A stretch of DNA of 14,607 nt, taken from positions 1 through 14,607 of the forward strand of contig CALATR010000561.1 of NCBI GenBank assembly GCA_937891875.1, given 5' to 3'. How positions within the stretch are numbered: the first letter of the stretch is position 1; each line of letters begins with the position of its first letter. Shown here piece by piece: positions 7,968 to 14,607 of the stretch. Below the pieces are notes generated by a model. That model ran no database searches, was not told the DNA's origin, and worked only from the letters and a program-made list of their open reading frames with translations. This DNA comes from an uncultured Pseudomonadota bacterium (lineage in GTDB: Bacteria > Myxococcota_A > UBA796 > GCA-2862545). The position numbers and the translations under genes are program-made.

Positions 7968-8841
7968 CTTCGTCCCCTTCGATCACCGAGGCGCGGTCGC
8001 CCAGGTTGACGGCAAAGGCCATGGGTGCATCGTCATCCGCCGCGCCCTCGCGCAGCAGACCGACCAGGGCATCCAGGCGTTGAAGCTCCTGGATCATTGG
8101 GTCTTGGAACTGGAGCGCGGTGAGCCCGGCGAGACTGGACTGCACCATGGCGTCCGCCGCCGAACCGGCGTGATGCTCCATCTCGTCGAGTCTGTCGAGC
8201 AGGGCCTGGCCGGCCTGGTTGACTCGGGTGGTCTGCTCGGAGAAGTCACGCCTCAGCAGGTCCAGCGACGCGGCCAGCTCCGAGCCGCTGCGCTCGATGG
8301 ACGCGATCTCGGCACGAAGCTCCGCGGCCTGCAAGACGAGCTGGGCGCGAAGCTCCTCGACCAGGGTGGCGAGCTTGCGCATCTCCATGACGGTGGAGCT
8401 GAAGCGCCCCTTGGCCGTCCGGTTGTCCAGCTGGGACGTCTCGATGGCCGCGCACACCGCGAGCATGCGGCTGGAAGAGGCGATGCCCTCCAGCTCCACG
8501 GCAGCACGCATCACCTCGTCCAGCTCGGCACGGACCGCCCGAACCACGACGCGCTCCTCGGCCAGATGGGCCGTCACCGCGCTGACGAAGCCAACGACGG
8601 CGTGCTCGAGGCTGGCCACGCGATCCTGGACCTCATGCTGCTGGCGCGAACGGAGGGTGCCGAGCGAGGACACCAGGGCCTGCGCCAGCTCGCGACCGAC
8701 GGCAACCACCCGAGACAGACTCGACCCTGCGGACAGGATCCCCTCTTCCGAGCGCGCGCTCAGCGATCTGAGGACCTCGACCACCCGTTGCTGGGTCGCG
8801 GCATAGTCCTCGTGGCCTGCAGCAGCAGTCATGGCAGTCAC
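7918..8841 (-). CDS. Soluble MCP-hairpin-like coiled-coil protein (first copy)
   Basis: 307 residues from the GTG at 8841, which has GGAGG four bases upstream; the ATG at 8832 would give 304 residues but sits 13 bases from that site. Mostly helical coiled coil with no membrane segment. Residues about 120-165 (I-A-S-S-S-R-M-L-A-V-C-A-A-I-E-T ... F-S-S-T-V-M-E-M-R-K-L-A) match the MCP signalling hairpin and keep the A-A-I-E signature better than the following gene. Near 241-249, T-A-L-Q-F-Q-D-P-M resembles the LQFQD motif found in MCP-like and CheZ-like coiled-coil proteins. The tail (about 288-307) is strongly acidic and ends in GELLLF. It lacks any sensing domain, so it cannot detect an external ligand alone. 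It starts 22 bases after cheY and overlaps the next gene, so the three probably form one operon. The MCP-like assignment is by pattern; a structural coiled coil is the alternative. Confidence 0.7.
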   Translation of the reverse strand: MTAMTAAAGHEDYAATQQRVVEVLRSLSARSEEGILSAGSSLSRVVAVGRELAQALVSSLGTLRSRQQHEVQDRVASLEHAVVGFVSAVTAHLAEERVVVRAVRAELDEVMRAAVELEGIASSSRMLAVCAAIETSQLDNRTAKGRFSSTVMEMRKLATLVEELRAQLVLQAAELRAEIASIERSGSELAASLDLLRRDFSEQTTRVNQAGQALLDRLDEMEHHAGSAADAMVQSSLAGLTALQFQDPMIQELQRLDALVGLLREGAADDDAPMAFAVNLGDRASVIEGDEDEDSDEALDAGELLLF

Positions 8842-8863
8842 GGTGCCTCCAGCAGCAGCACGA

Positions 8864-9229
8864 TCACGCGGCGAGCTTGCGGGCGGCGGCGATGAGCTGC
8901 TCGGCCTTGAACGGCTTGACGATCCAGCCCTTGGCACCAGCCTCCTTGGCTCTCTTGATGAGCGCGGGCTGCCCCTCGGTCGTGAGCATGACGATGGGGA
9001 GGTTCGGCCGGGTGCCCCCAGCGTGGATGCGCTCGATCATCTCGAGGCCGTTCATGCGCGGCATGTTGACGTCGCAGATCACGAGAGACAGGTCGGTGCG
9101 CGACTCGATGGTCTCGGCTCCGGCCAGTCCGTCCTGGGCCTCGATGACCTCGAAGCCTGCGCTCGAGAGCGTCAAGGAGATCTGCTGGCGCACCGTGGCG
9201 GAGTCATCGACGATCAGGATCTTGGGCAT
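8864..9229 (-). CDS. cheY: CheY-like single-domain response regulator
   Basis: 121 residues, a receiver domain with no output domain. All key residues are visible: acidic pocket D8-D9, phospho-acceptor D53 in V-I-C-D-V-N-M-P-R-M-N-G, the switch threonine T83 in M-L-T-T-E, and K105 in V-K-P-F. It should accept phosphate from a histidine kinase and signal by binding a partner protein, in CheY fashion. The ATG is preceded by AGGAG with five bases of spacing. It heads a minus-strand operon with two MCP-like genes, and starts back to back with the porin/binding protein/CheA-like kinase operon. The kinase encoded there is the obvious candidate phosphodonor, though the window proves no pairing. The genuine chemotaxis CheY of this organism may well lie elsewhere, so the symbol denotes type rather than orthology. 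Confidence 0.92.
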   Translation of the reverse strand: MPKILIVDDSATVRQQISLTLSSAGFEVIEAQDGLAGAETIESRTDLSLVICDVNMPRMNGLEMIERIHAGGTRPNLPIVMLTTEGQPALIKRAKEAGAKGWIVKPFKAEQLIAAARKLAA

Positions 9230-9360
9230 GGCGGCTCCTGAGGCTGCAGTGGTCCCTCCCTCTTCGGATCACCCCACCTGCGGAGTTGAGCCCTCGCTCC
9301 CGGTCAAGTGCAGCGGTCCACGATCCGACGCACCGAGGGTTCCATCGAACGGGAGTGACC
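9230..9360. promoter_or_regulatory. Divergent spacer between cheY and porin operons
   Basis: 131 bases separate two divergent starts, so promoters for both operons should lie here. I see the two ribosome binding sites at its edges (AGGAG for cheY, GGGAGTGA for the porin-like gene) but no convincing sigma70 or sigma54 pair and no clear inverted repeat. A shared control region would allow co-regulation of the two halves of the signalling module. Confidence 0.35.
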
Positions 9361-10677
9361 ATGCGTGTTTGCAGCGTGATTGCATTGGCGTCTCTCCTCA
9401 CCGTCCCAGCGTGGGCCGGAGAGGGGGAGTCCGCGGACTGGGGTGACGCGGCAGACTGGGGAGCCGCAGCGGACTGGGGCGACGCCTCGGTCGAGGCGCC
9501 CAAGGTCCACGAGGTGAGGATCTACGGCTTCATCGACTCGTACTGGGAGTACGTCGCCGCCGCGCCCGAAGGCGTGTCCAAGGACGGACAGACCGAGAAG
9601 GGCGGCGCGGGTCACGAGTTCGACGTCGCGAACCTCAACGTCATGATCCAGGGGTCGGTGCACTCGCGCTACCGCTACTTCGTCAACCTCGCGGCGCCGG
9701 GCGCCGGCGGCGTGACCGGCGACGAGCCCATCTCCATCCGAAACGCCTGGGTGGAGGCCCCGATCAAGGGCCGGTACCTCCAGGTGCGCGCGGGCAAGAC
9801 CTACCGCCGCTTCGGCCTGTACAACGAGCAGCTCGACGCGGTCCCCACGTTCATCGGCATCGAGCCGCCCGAGCTGTTCGACAAGGACCACCTGATGGTC
9901 ACCCGGACCACGAACCTGATGCTGCACGGCTCGGTGCCCGTCAAGTCCGCGACGGTCCACTACTCCGTGGCCACCGGCAACGACGAGCGCTCCGGCAGCG
10001 CCGTCCCCATCGGAGCGGACCTCTACGTGGACGTCAACGGCACCCTCAAGGTCGGCAGCTCCTTCTACACCTCGGGCGGCGCGGCCGGACCGAGCCGGGC
10101 CGTGGGCGAGGGCTCCCCGCGCGGTGGAGTCGCCAACTGGATGGCAGAGGACCGCTACCAGGTGTTCGGCGGCTACGCCCAGCTGACCGCCGGCAGCACC
10201 ACCGTGCAGACCGAGTTCTGGCACGCACCTCACGACGCCGTGCGTGACGAGGCGTCGGTGGCTCAGCTCGCCGACGCTGGACTCAACGCCCGGCAGCTGG
10301 AGCGCTTCTTCGTGGACGGCGATCCCTCCAAGGGCGTCGGGCCGCTGGCGGTGCAGTACGCGGTGCAGACGGCCTACGTCCGCGCAGGCCACCAGGTGGC
10401 CATGGGCAAGCAGGGCAGCATCACGCCCTACATCCAGGCGGACTGGTACCACAACCCCGAGCTGGTCGAGGCCAAGAGCTACGGCGGCGACGGGGAGGCC
10501 GGCATGGCCGACGACGGCACGTTCTTCAAGTACACCGCGGGCACGGTGATCCGACCGTTCCCCGAAGTGGCGCTCAAGCTGGACGGTTCCGTCCACCAGC
10601 TGACCTACAACGGGGCGACCGAGTTCTACCCCGAGGTCCGCGTCTCGTTCAGCTACCTCTGGCAACTCGACATCTGA
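9361..10677 (+). CDS. Outer-membrane porin-like beta-barrel protein
   Basis: 438 residues. The signal peptide is MRVCSVIALASLLTVPAWA, with cleavage before GEGES. Next comes a triple Ala-Asp-Trp-Gly repeat (residues 25-40), then alternating hydrophobic/polar strands typical of an outer-membrane barrel from about residue 48 on, including V-R-I-Y-G-F-I-D-S-Y-W-E-Y near the start and F-S-Y-L-W-Q-L-D-I at the end. Length and layout suit a phosphate-selective porin (OprO/OprP)-like protein. It probably passes a small solute or anion into the periplasm. The ATG at 9361 is chosen for the signal peptide and GGAG upstream; in-frame sequence back to 9286 encodes nothing signal-like. The next gene starts 11 bases later, and its product is a PstS-like periplasmic protein. 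This supports delivery of a ligand, possibly phosphate or a related oxyanion, to the sensory complex. The final residue is Ile rather than the usual Phe. Confidence 0.75.
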   Translation: MRVCSVIALASLLTVPAWAGEGESADWGDAADWGAAADWGDASVEAPKVHEVRIYGFIDSYWEYVAAAPEGVSKDGQTEKGGAGHEFDVANLNVMIQGSVHSRYRYFVNLAAPGAGGVTGDEPISIRNAWVEAPIKGRYLQVRAGKTYRRFGLYNEQLDAVPTFIGIEPPELFDKDHLMVTRTTNLMLHGSVPVKSATVHYSVATGNDERSGSAVPIGADLYVDVNGTLKVGSSFYTSGGAAGPSRAVGEGSPRGGVANWMAEDRYQVFGGYAQLTAGSTTVQTEFWHAPHDAVRDEASVAQLADAGLNARQLERFFVDGDPSKGVGPLAVQYAVQTAYVRAGHQVAMGKQGSITPYIQADWYHNPELVEAKSYGGDGEAGMADDGTFFKYTAGTVIRPFPEVALKLDGSVHQLTYNGATEFYPEVRVSFSYLWQLDI

Positions 10678-10688
10678 AGGAAGGCCAC

Positions 10689-11150
10689 ATGTCCAAGCTC
10701 ACCCACGGCGCCGTCGGCGTCGCGTTCGTGGCCACCCTCACGCTCCTGTCCTGCCCGGCACTCGCCGGTGAAGGCGACGAGATCGTGGTCGTGGTCAACG
10801 CCCGGAACCCCTCCACGAAGATCACCCGGACCCAGCTCCGAAGCATCTACATGGGACAGACCGCCTTCTGGCACGGCGTCGTGCCGATGAAGGTCGTCAT
10901 GCGTCCAGTGACCAGCGACGCCAGCAGCGTGTTCCTGGACGACGTGCTCAACGTCACCGCGACCCGCTACCGGCAGAACTGGGACGCCAAGCAGCTCTCC
11001 GGCCAGGGCATCGCGCCCAAGGAGGTCGGCAGCCCCGACGCGGTCGCGTCGATGGTGCGGTCCAACCCCGGAGCGATCGGCTTCCTCCTGGCGAGCGAGG
11101 CCTGGGAGACCCCACCGGACGGAGTCCGCCTCCTCCAGATCGAAGAGTAG
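10689..11150 (+). CDS. Small PstS-like periplasmic substrate-binding protein
   Basis: 153 residues. The signal peptide is about residues 1-26, with cleavage at A-L-A before GEGDE, almost the same mature start as the porin next door. A lipobox reading L-L-S-C is possible but has a poor -2 residue. The mature part resembles the short PstS-like phosphate-binding family: an initial strand (E-I-V-V-V-V-N), then L-R-S-I-Y-M-G-Q...F-W-H-G, and later G-S-P-D-A-V-A-S-M-V followed by N-P-G-A-I-G-F, the usual hinge-return motif. It is about half the length of a true PstS and there are no pst transport genes nearby, so it is more likely a ligand sensor than a transporter part. Ribosome binding site AAGGAAGG precedes the ATG. 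The membrane kinase starts nine bases after its stop codon, implying that it signals to that kinase. Confidence 0.8.
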   Translation: MSKLTHGAVGVAFVATLTLLSCPALAGEGDEIVVVVNARNPSTKITRTQLRSIYMGQTAFWHGVVPMKVVMRPVTSDASSVFLDDVLNVTATRYRQNWDAKQLSGQGIAPKEVGSPDAVASMVRSNPGAIGFLLASEAWETPPDGVRLLQIEE

Positions 11151-11159
11151 GGGGTCGTC

Positions 11160-13349
11160 ATGCGATTGGCCGACATCCCGATCTCCGCCAAGCTGTCGGC
11201 GATGCTCATCGCCGCCTGTGCCGGCGTGCTCATCACCGCCTGCGCCGCCTTCGTCATCTTCGACCGGATCAGCACCATCGAGGCGAAGGAGAGCACGCTC
11301 GGCGTGCTCACCGACACCGTGGGACAGACCCTCGTGGGGCCCGTGGCCTTCCGCGACGAGGCCTCCACCAACACGGTCCTCGAGAAGCTGGCGGCCGAGC
11401 CCACCACCAACTCGGCCGCCGTGTACGTGGACGACGGCCAGCGCATGACGGCGTGGACCCGCGAGGGCGCCGAGGCGCTCCCGGAGGCCCTGACCAGCGC
11501 GTCGGCGCCGTTCGGCTCCGATCTGGTCATCACCCGGCCGATCGCCAGCCCCGAGGGCGCAGTCGGCACGCTGGTCGTCCGCTACAGCACCGCGGACGTG
11601 GTAGCTCGAACCTGGCGTTTCCTCGCCATCGCGGGCTTCGTCCTGCTCGTGTCGATCCTGCTCGCGTCGCTCGCGGCAGGGCGCCTGCAGCGCCTCATCT
11701 CCAACCCCGTGACCACCCTGGTCGACGCCGCCGACCGCGTGCAGAAGGAGGCCGACTACAGCATCCGCGCGCCGGTCCACGGCAAGGACGAGCTGGGCAA
11801 GCTGGCCGGGGCGTTCAACGACATGCTGGCGGGCATCCAGGCCCGGGACGCCGATCTCATCGCCCACCAGGAGGGCCTGGAGGCGACCGTCGCCGAGCGC
11901 ACCCGCGACCTGGACCAGCGCAACGCCGCCATGCGCCTGGTGCTGGACAACGTCGACCAGGGCTTCGTCACCCTGGACGCGAACGGACAGCTGTCGCCAG
12001 AGCGATCCGCGGCATTCGACGCCTGGTTCGGCGCGCCCGAGCAGGGGGTCGGACTGGCCGCCCACCTGGCTGGCGCGGGCTCCGACTTCGAGGGTTGGTA
12101 CGATCTGGCCTGGGAGGCCATCCGCGAGGACTTCATGCCGCTGGAGGTCTCGATCAGCCAGCTGCCCTCCACGCTGGAGCGCGACGGCAAGACCTTCACC
12201 CTGGGCTGGCAGCCGCTGCTCGACGGAGAGGTGCTCCAAGGGATCCTGGTCGTGGTCTCCGACGTCACGGCCGAGCTGGAGCGCGAGCGCGCCGATCAGG
12301 AGCAGCGCGAGCTGGTCCGAGCGTTCCGCGCCACCCGTGAGGACCGAGCCGGCTTCGAGGGCTTCTTCACCGAGGCCAGCCGCATCGTGCACAACCTCGC
12401 CGCGGGCGGCGTGAACGTCGAGCCCGCCCTCATGCAGCGCCAGGTCCACACCCTCAAGGGCAACGCGGGTCTCTTCGAGATCGGCTCCCTGGTCGAGCCC
12501 TGTCACGTGCTCGAGGACCTGCTGCAGCAGGGCGAGCCTCCCCAGCAGCCCCTCGTGGACGCAATCGTCCAGGCCTGGCATGGCTTCGAGCGCCGCACGG
12601 CCCTGTTCCGCACGTCCAACGACGAGATCCGCGTACCCCTGTCCGCCTGGGAGGCCCTCGCCGCCGACGTCCGGTCGGGCATCTCCGGCGCCGCGCTCAC
12701 CCAGCGGCTCGAGGAGCTCACCTGGGAGTCGGTGCAAGGTCGGCTGGAGGGTCTCGCCAAGCGCGGCGAGCGCCTGGCGGGCCGCCTGGGCAAGGAAGTC
12801 GAGACGGTCGTCGACGCAGACGTTCGTGTCCCGACCGGCGAGTTCGACGGCCTGTTCAGCGCGATGGTCCACGCCGTGCGCAACGCGGTCGACCACGGCG
12901 TCGAGGACCCCGAGGTCCGCGAGGAGTCTGGCAAGCCCCGCCTCGGCCGGATCTCCCTGTCCGCCCGGATCGGCTCCTTCCCGGAGCTGGGCCTCCCGAG
13001 GGCGATCGCCCTGGGCTCCCCCCGCGCCGACGCGGAGTGCTGGGTCGCCATCTCGCTGTCCGACGACGGCGCTGGCGTGAACTGGGACGCGATCCGCAGC
13101 AAGGCGGAGGCGGCCGGCCTGCCCGCAGAGACCGAGCAGGACCTGCTGCGCGCCCTGTGTGCCGACGGCGTGTCCACCGCCACCGCCGTCACCGACGTGT
13201 CCGGTCGCGGAGCGGGCTCCAGCGCTCTCGTCGCCGAGGTCCTCGAGCGAGGTGGCGTCGTGCAGCTGCACACGGTCCGCGGCCAGGGCTCGACGTTCCG
13301 CTACCTCGTGCCGGTCGATGCGCCTTCGGCGCGGGCCGAGGCGGCGTAG
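11160..13349 (+). CDS. Membrane CheA-like hybrid sensor kinase (HAMP-PAS-HPt-HATPase)
   Basis: 729 residues. Transmembrane helices at about 12-34 and 152-175 flank a periplasmic sensor of about 115 residues (CHASE8-like in size and place). HAMP follows at about 176-228, then a coiled coil, then a PAS-like region at about 257-371 ending in S-D-V-T-A-E-L-E-R. An HPt domain holds H430 in Q-V-H-T-L-K-G-N-A-G, the CheA-type phosphorylation site. The ATPase domain is CheA-like: N box H571-A-V-R-N575-A-V-D-H-G, D635-D-G-A-G-V, and S-G-R-G-A-G near 681-686. There is no ordinary HisKA dimerisation domain and no C-terminal CheW-like regulatory domain, so it differs from CheA in being directly membrane-coupled. 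It should phosphorylate H430 and pass phosphate to a response regulator; none is fused, and the divergent CheY-like protein is the nearest. Likely input is the PstS-like protein encoded just upstream. The ATG has AGGGGG five bases before it. Confidence 0.88.
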   Translation: MRLADIPISAKLSAMLIAACAGVLITACAAFVIFDRISTIEAKESTLGVLTDTVGQTLVGPVAFRDEASTNTVLEKLAAEPTTNSAAVYVDDGQRMTAWTREGAEALPEALTSASAPFGSDLVITRPIASPEGAVGTLVVRYSTADVVARTWRFLAIAGFVLLVSILLASLAAGRLQRLISNPVTTLVDAADRVQKEADYSIRAPVHGKDELGKLAGAFNDMLAGIQARDADLIAHQEGLEATVAERTRDLDQRNAAMRLVLDNVDQGFVTLDANGQLSPERSAAFDAWFGAPEQGVGLAAHLAGAGSDFEGWYDLAWEAIREDFMPLEVSISQLPSTLERDGKTFTLGWQPLLDGEVLQGILVVVSDVTAELERERADQEQRELVRAFRATREDRAGFEGFFTEASRIVHNLAAGGVNVEPALMQRQVHTLKGNAGLFEIGSLVEPCHVLEDLLQQGEPPQQPLVDAIVQAWHGFERRTALFRTSNDEIRVPLSAWEALAADVRSGISGAALTQRLEELTWESVQGRLEGLAKRGERLAGRLGKEVETVVDADVRVPTGEFDGLFSAMVHAVRNAVDHGVEDPEVREESGKPRLGRISLSARIGSFPELGLPRAIALGSPRADAECWVAISLSDDGAGVNWDAIRSKAEAAGLPAETEQDLLRALCADGVSTATAVTDVSGRGAGSSALVAEVLERGGVVQLHTVRGQGSTFRYLVPVDAPSARAEAA

Positions 13350-13390
13350 GAGACGAGCGGGGGGCGGGGGGCGCGAGCGGTCGCTCCTGC

Positions 13391-13425
13391 TGGGTACCCA
13401 CCGACCGATGTCAGTCGATATCGAC
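13391..13425. promoter_or_regulatory. Two perfect palindromes in the spacer before the DUF3990-like gene
   Basis: The 175-base spacer 13350-13524 holds a perfect 10-base palindrome TGGGTACCCA (13391-13400) and a perfect 12-base palindrome GTCGATATCGAC (13414-13425). The second lies within a weaker outer pair, GACCG and CGGTC (13403-13407 and 13424-13428). They could be operators for the downstream effector-type genes. A short GAGCG/CGCTC hairpin also lies just before them, but with no following T run it is not a convincing terminator. No clear promoter elements are visible. Confidence 0.35.
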
Positions 13426-13524
13426 GGTCCTCCCACGCATTCTCCATCGACTACAGCAGTGGTGCCGGTCGGCGAGTCGCCTCTGCGGCCGTCGGCCGGC
13501 CCTTCTCTGTCTTTGGAGCCTCAC

Positions 13525-14331
13525 ATGAAGACCAGGCAGCTCATCCAGTTCTGGGAGCAGAAGAAGCAGGAGAACGTCCCGAAGGACTGGGAGGTCGACA
13601 AGGCCCCGTCGAATCAGGGTCAGGTCGAGGACAACCTCCAGGACATCGGGCCGGAGGACCTCGAGGACACGCCGACGCTGGATGAGCTGGTGACGCTCTA
13701 CCACGTGACCAACGCCCCCTGGTGGGCCACCGAGATCCAGAAGGCCAAGGAGAAGGGCACCGGCTTCGACGACCTCGACCACCCGATCGACCCCGCCCTG
13801 TCGCTGAACAAGCGCAACAAGGAGATCTTCGGGGACGGCCGCGGCGGCGATGACCTGGGGCCTGGCTTCTACGTCGGCGACACCCCCGAGTTCGCCGACT
13901 ACTACGGCAAGAACTACGAGGAGAGCGACGCGTCGGTCCTGAAGTTCCAGCTCCCGAAGAGCAAGCTGGACGCGCTGAACCGCAAGGACGTGGCGCCCGA
14001 CGACGAGACCGAGTTCAACGACTTCATGTCCAAGGGCTTCTACTCGTACGACGAGCAGCACGACACCCAGCACCAGGCCGAGCTGGACCAGAACCCCACC
14101 GGACACGACCTGCTCACCGGGCCGATCAACGACGTGGAGAAGCCGTCGGTGCCGCGGGTGGAGCAGGACGGCCGCAAGCACGTGCAGGGCAACATCCTCA
14201 AGTTCGGCCAGGACACCCCGCTGCAGTACAACTTCGCGACCGACAAGGGAGCACGGACCCTCTACGATGAGTCCACCATCGAGGCGATCTCGCTGAAGGA
14301 CTGGAACGCCCAGCGCAAGGAGCAGCAGTGA
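13525..14331 (+). CDS. DUF3990-like protein, candidate ADP-ribosyltransferase-fold toxin or effector
   Basis: 268 residues, no signal peptide or membrane segment. The first 50 residues are charged and glutamine-rich and look flexible. The core then follows a pattern I associate with DUF3990, a branch of the ADP-ribosyltransferase fold: L-Y-H-V-T at 58-62, L-G-P-G-F-Y-V-G at 111-118 followed by F-A-D-Y-Y-G, H-D-L-L-T-G-P-I-N-D at 194-203, and Q-Y-N-F-A-T-D-K-G-A at 234-243. These would supply the NAD-binding H-Y pair. A clear catalytic E-x-E or Q-x-E motif is not obvious, so activity is uncertain. Such proteins can be polymorphic toxins or secreted effectors. The ATG has GGAG seven bases upstream; the frame is open further upstream to 13159 but that part is a shadow of the kinase gene. 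The stop codon overlaps the start of the YbjN-family gene, implying coupled translation and a joint function. Confidence 0.65.
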   Translation: MKTRQLIQFWEQKKQENVPKDWEVDKAPSNQGQVEDNLQDIGPEDLEDTPTLDELVTLYHVTNAPWWATEIQKAKEKGTGFDDLDHPIDPALSLNKRNKEIFGDGRGGDDLGPGFYVGDTPEFADYYGKNYEESDASVLKFQLPKSKLDALNRKDVAPDDETEFNDFMSKGFYSYDEQHDTQHQAELDQNPTGHDLLTGPINDVEKPSVPRVEQDGRKHVQGNILKFGQDTPLQYNFATDKGARTLYDESTIEAISLKDWNAQRKEQQ

Positions 14332-14607
14332 TGTTCGACTTCATCGGTGACTTCCTGCGCGAAGAGGGCTTCAAGCCGCAGGAGATCGAGGGCCGCAAGG
14401 CGCTGGTCTTCGGCTTCCTGACGGACGACTTCCGCTGGCGGGTGGTCGCGGACGCCAACGAACAGGACGGCATCCTGACCTTCCTGTCCCTGATCCCGAT
14501 CGCCATCCCCCCCGCTCGCCGCACCGCCGTGGCCGAGCTCATGATGCGGATCAACTACACGCTGGCGGTCGGCCACTTCGAGCTGGACTTCGACGACGGC
14601 GAGGCCC
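14331..14607 (+). CDS. YbjN-family protein, type III chaperone-like fold (partial)
   Basis: The first 92 residues are present; the gene runs off the end of the window. The sequence fits the YbjN family: an N-terminal helix (F-D-F-I-G-D-F-L-R-E-E-G), a strand holding F-R-W-R-V-V-A, the pattern L-I-P-I-A-I-P with R-R-T-A-V-A-E-L-M-M-R-I-N-Y just after, then G-H-F-E-L-D-F-D-D-G-E-A. This fold resembles class I type III secretion chaperones, and relatives are often found beside effectors, although Escherichia coli YbjN itself is tied to stress and motility regulation. The start codon shares one base with the TGA of the preceding gene, and AAGGAG lies seven bases upstream. The overlap suggests it binds, protects from or helps export the DUF3990-like protein; this is inference. 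Confidence 0.8.
   Translation, partial: MFDFIGDFLREEGFKPQEIEGRKALVFGFLTDDFRWRVVADANEQDGILTFLSLIPIAIPPARRTAVAELMMRINYTLAVGHFELDFDDGEA

Noticed and set aside
7018..8895. A 625-codon plus-strand open frame opposite the two MCP-like genes
   Set aside because: It is Ser/Arg-rich low complexity sequence of shadow type, and the opposite strand encodes coherent coiled-coil proteins with ribosome binding sites.
9230..9360. A sigma54-type promoter in the cheY/porin spacer
   Set aside because: No TGGC-N8-TGC arrangement with correct spacing was found on either strand.
13361..13375. G-rich run after the kinase gene as a G-quadruplex or terminator
   Set aside because: There are only two uninterrupted G runs, with no proper four-run pattern, and no hairpin followed by T residues.
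10653..13436. A 927-codon open frame on the minus strand opposite the PstS-like and kinase genes
   Set aside because: It is a shadow of GC-biased codons: it is low complexity, rich in Gly/Ala/Arg/His, has no domain pattern, and the plus-strand genes have clear motifs.

Overview
This 14.6 kb window is very GC-rich, with strongly GC-biased third codon positions on both strands. It looks like chromosomal DNA from a large-genome Gram-negative bacterium. The gene mix suggests a myxobacterium or relative (Myxococcota / former Deltaproteobacteria): a Cys/Asp-rich MopE-type protein with FG-GAP repeats, a secreted lipoprotein hydrolase, an outer-membrane porin, a VAT1-like oxidoreductase and unorthodox chemosensory proteins. 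That placement is inference; there is no rRNA or marker gene. I saw no tRNA, rRNA, CRISPR array, insertion sequence or transposase, and no gene-free stretch over 300 bases.

Region 1 (1-4895): a MopE/FG-GAP repeat protein whose N-terminus looks misplaced runs tail to tail into a small DUF2188 gene on the minus strand. An AT-richer divergent spacer then leads to a zinc-independent VAT1-like quinone oxidoreductase (MDR family) and, 77 bases on, an ABC1/UbiB-type atypical kinase with two C-terminal membrane helices. An inverted repeat overlaps a possible promoter between these two.

Region 2 (4899-9229, minus strand): read in transcription order, a single-domain CheY-like response regulator, two soluble coiled-coil proteins resembling the signalling hairpin of methyl-accepting chemotaxis proteins (their ends overlap by 50 bases), then a lipoprotein with a beta-trefoil-like N-terminus and an M19 dipeptidase-like metallohydrolase domain.

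Region 3 (9361-13349, plus strand, divergent from cheY): an outer-membrane porin-like protein, a half-size PstS-like periplasmic binding protein and a 729-residue membrane kinase, in a tight operon. The kinase carries HAMP, PAS-like, HPt and CheA-like ATPase regions. Together with the divergent CheY and MCP-like genes this reads as a self-contained sensory module: ligand entry through the porin, periplasmic binding, a CheA-like kinase without a CheW domain, and a CheY output. No CheW, CheR or CheB is present. The module is the most interesting part of the window.

Region 4 (13525-14607): a 268-residue DUF3990-like protein with features of the ADP-ribosyltransferase fold has a stop codon overlapping the start of a YbjN-family gene cut by the window end. 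YbjN proteins resemble type III secretion chaperones, so this may be an effector or toxin with its chaperone or immunity partner. Two perfect palindromes lie in the spacer before it.
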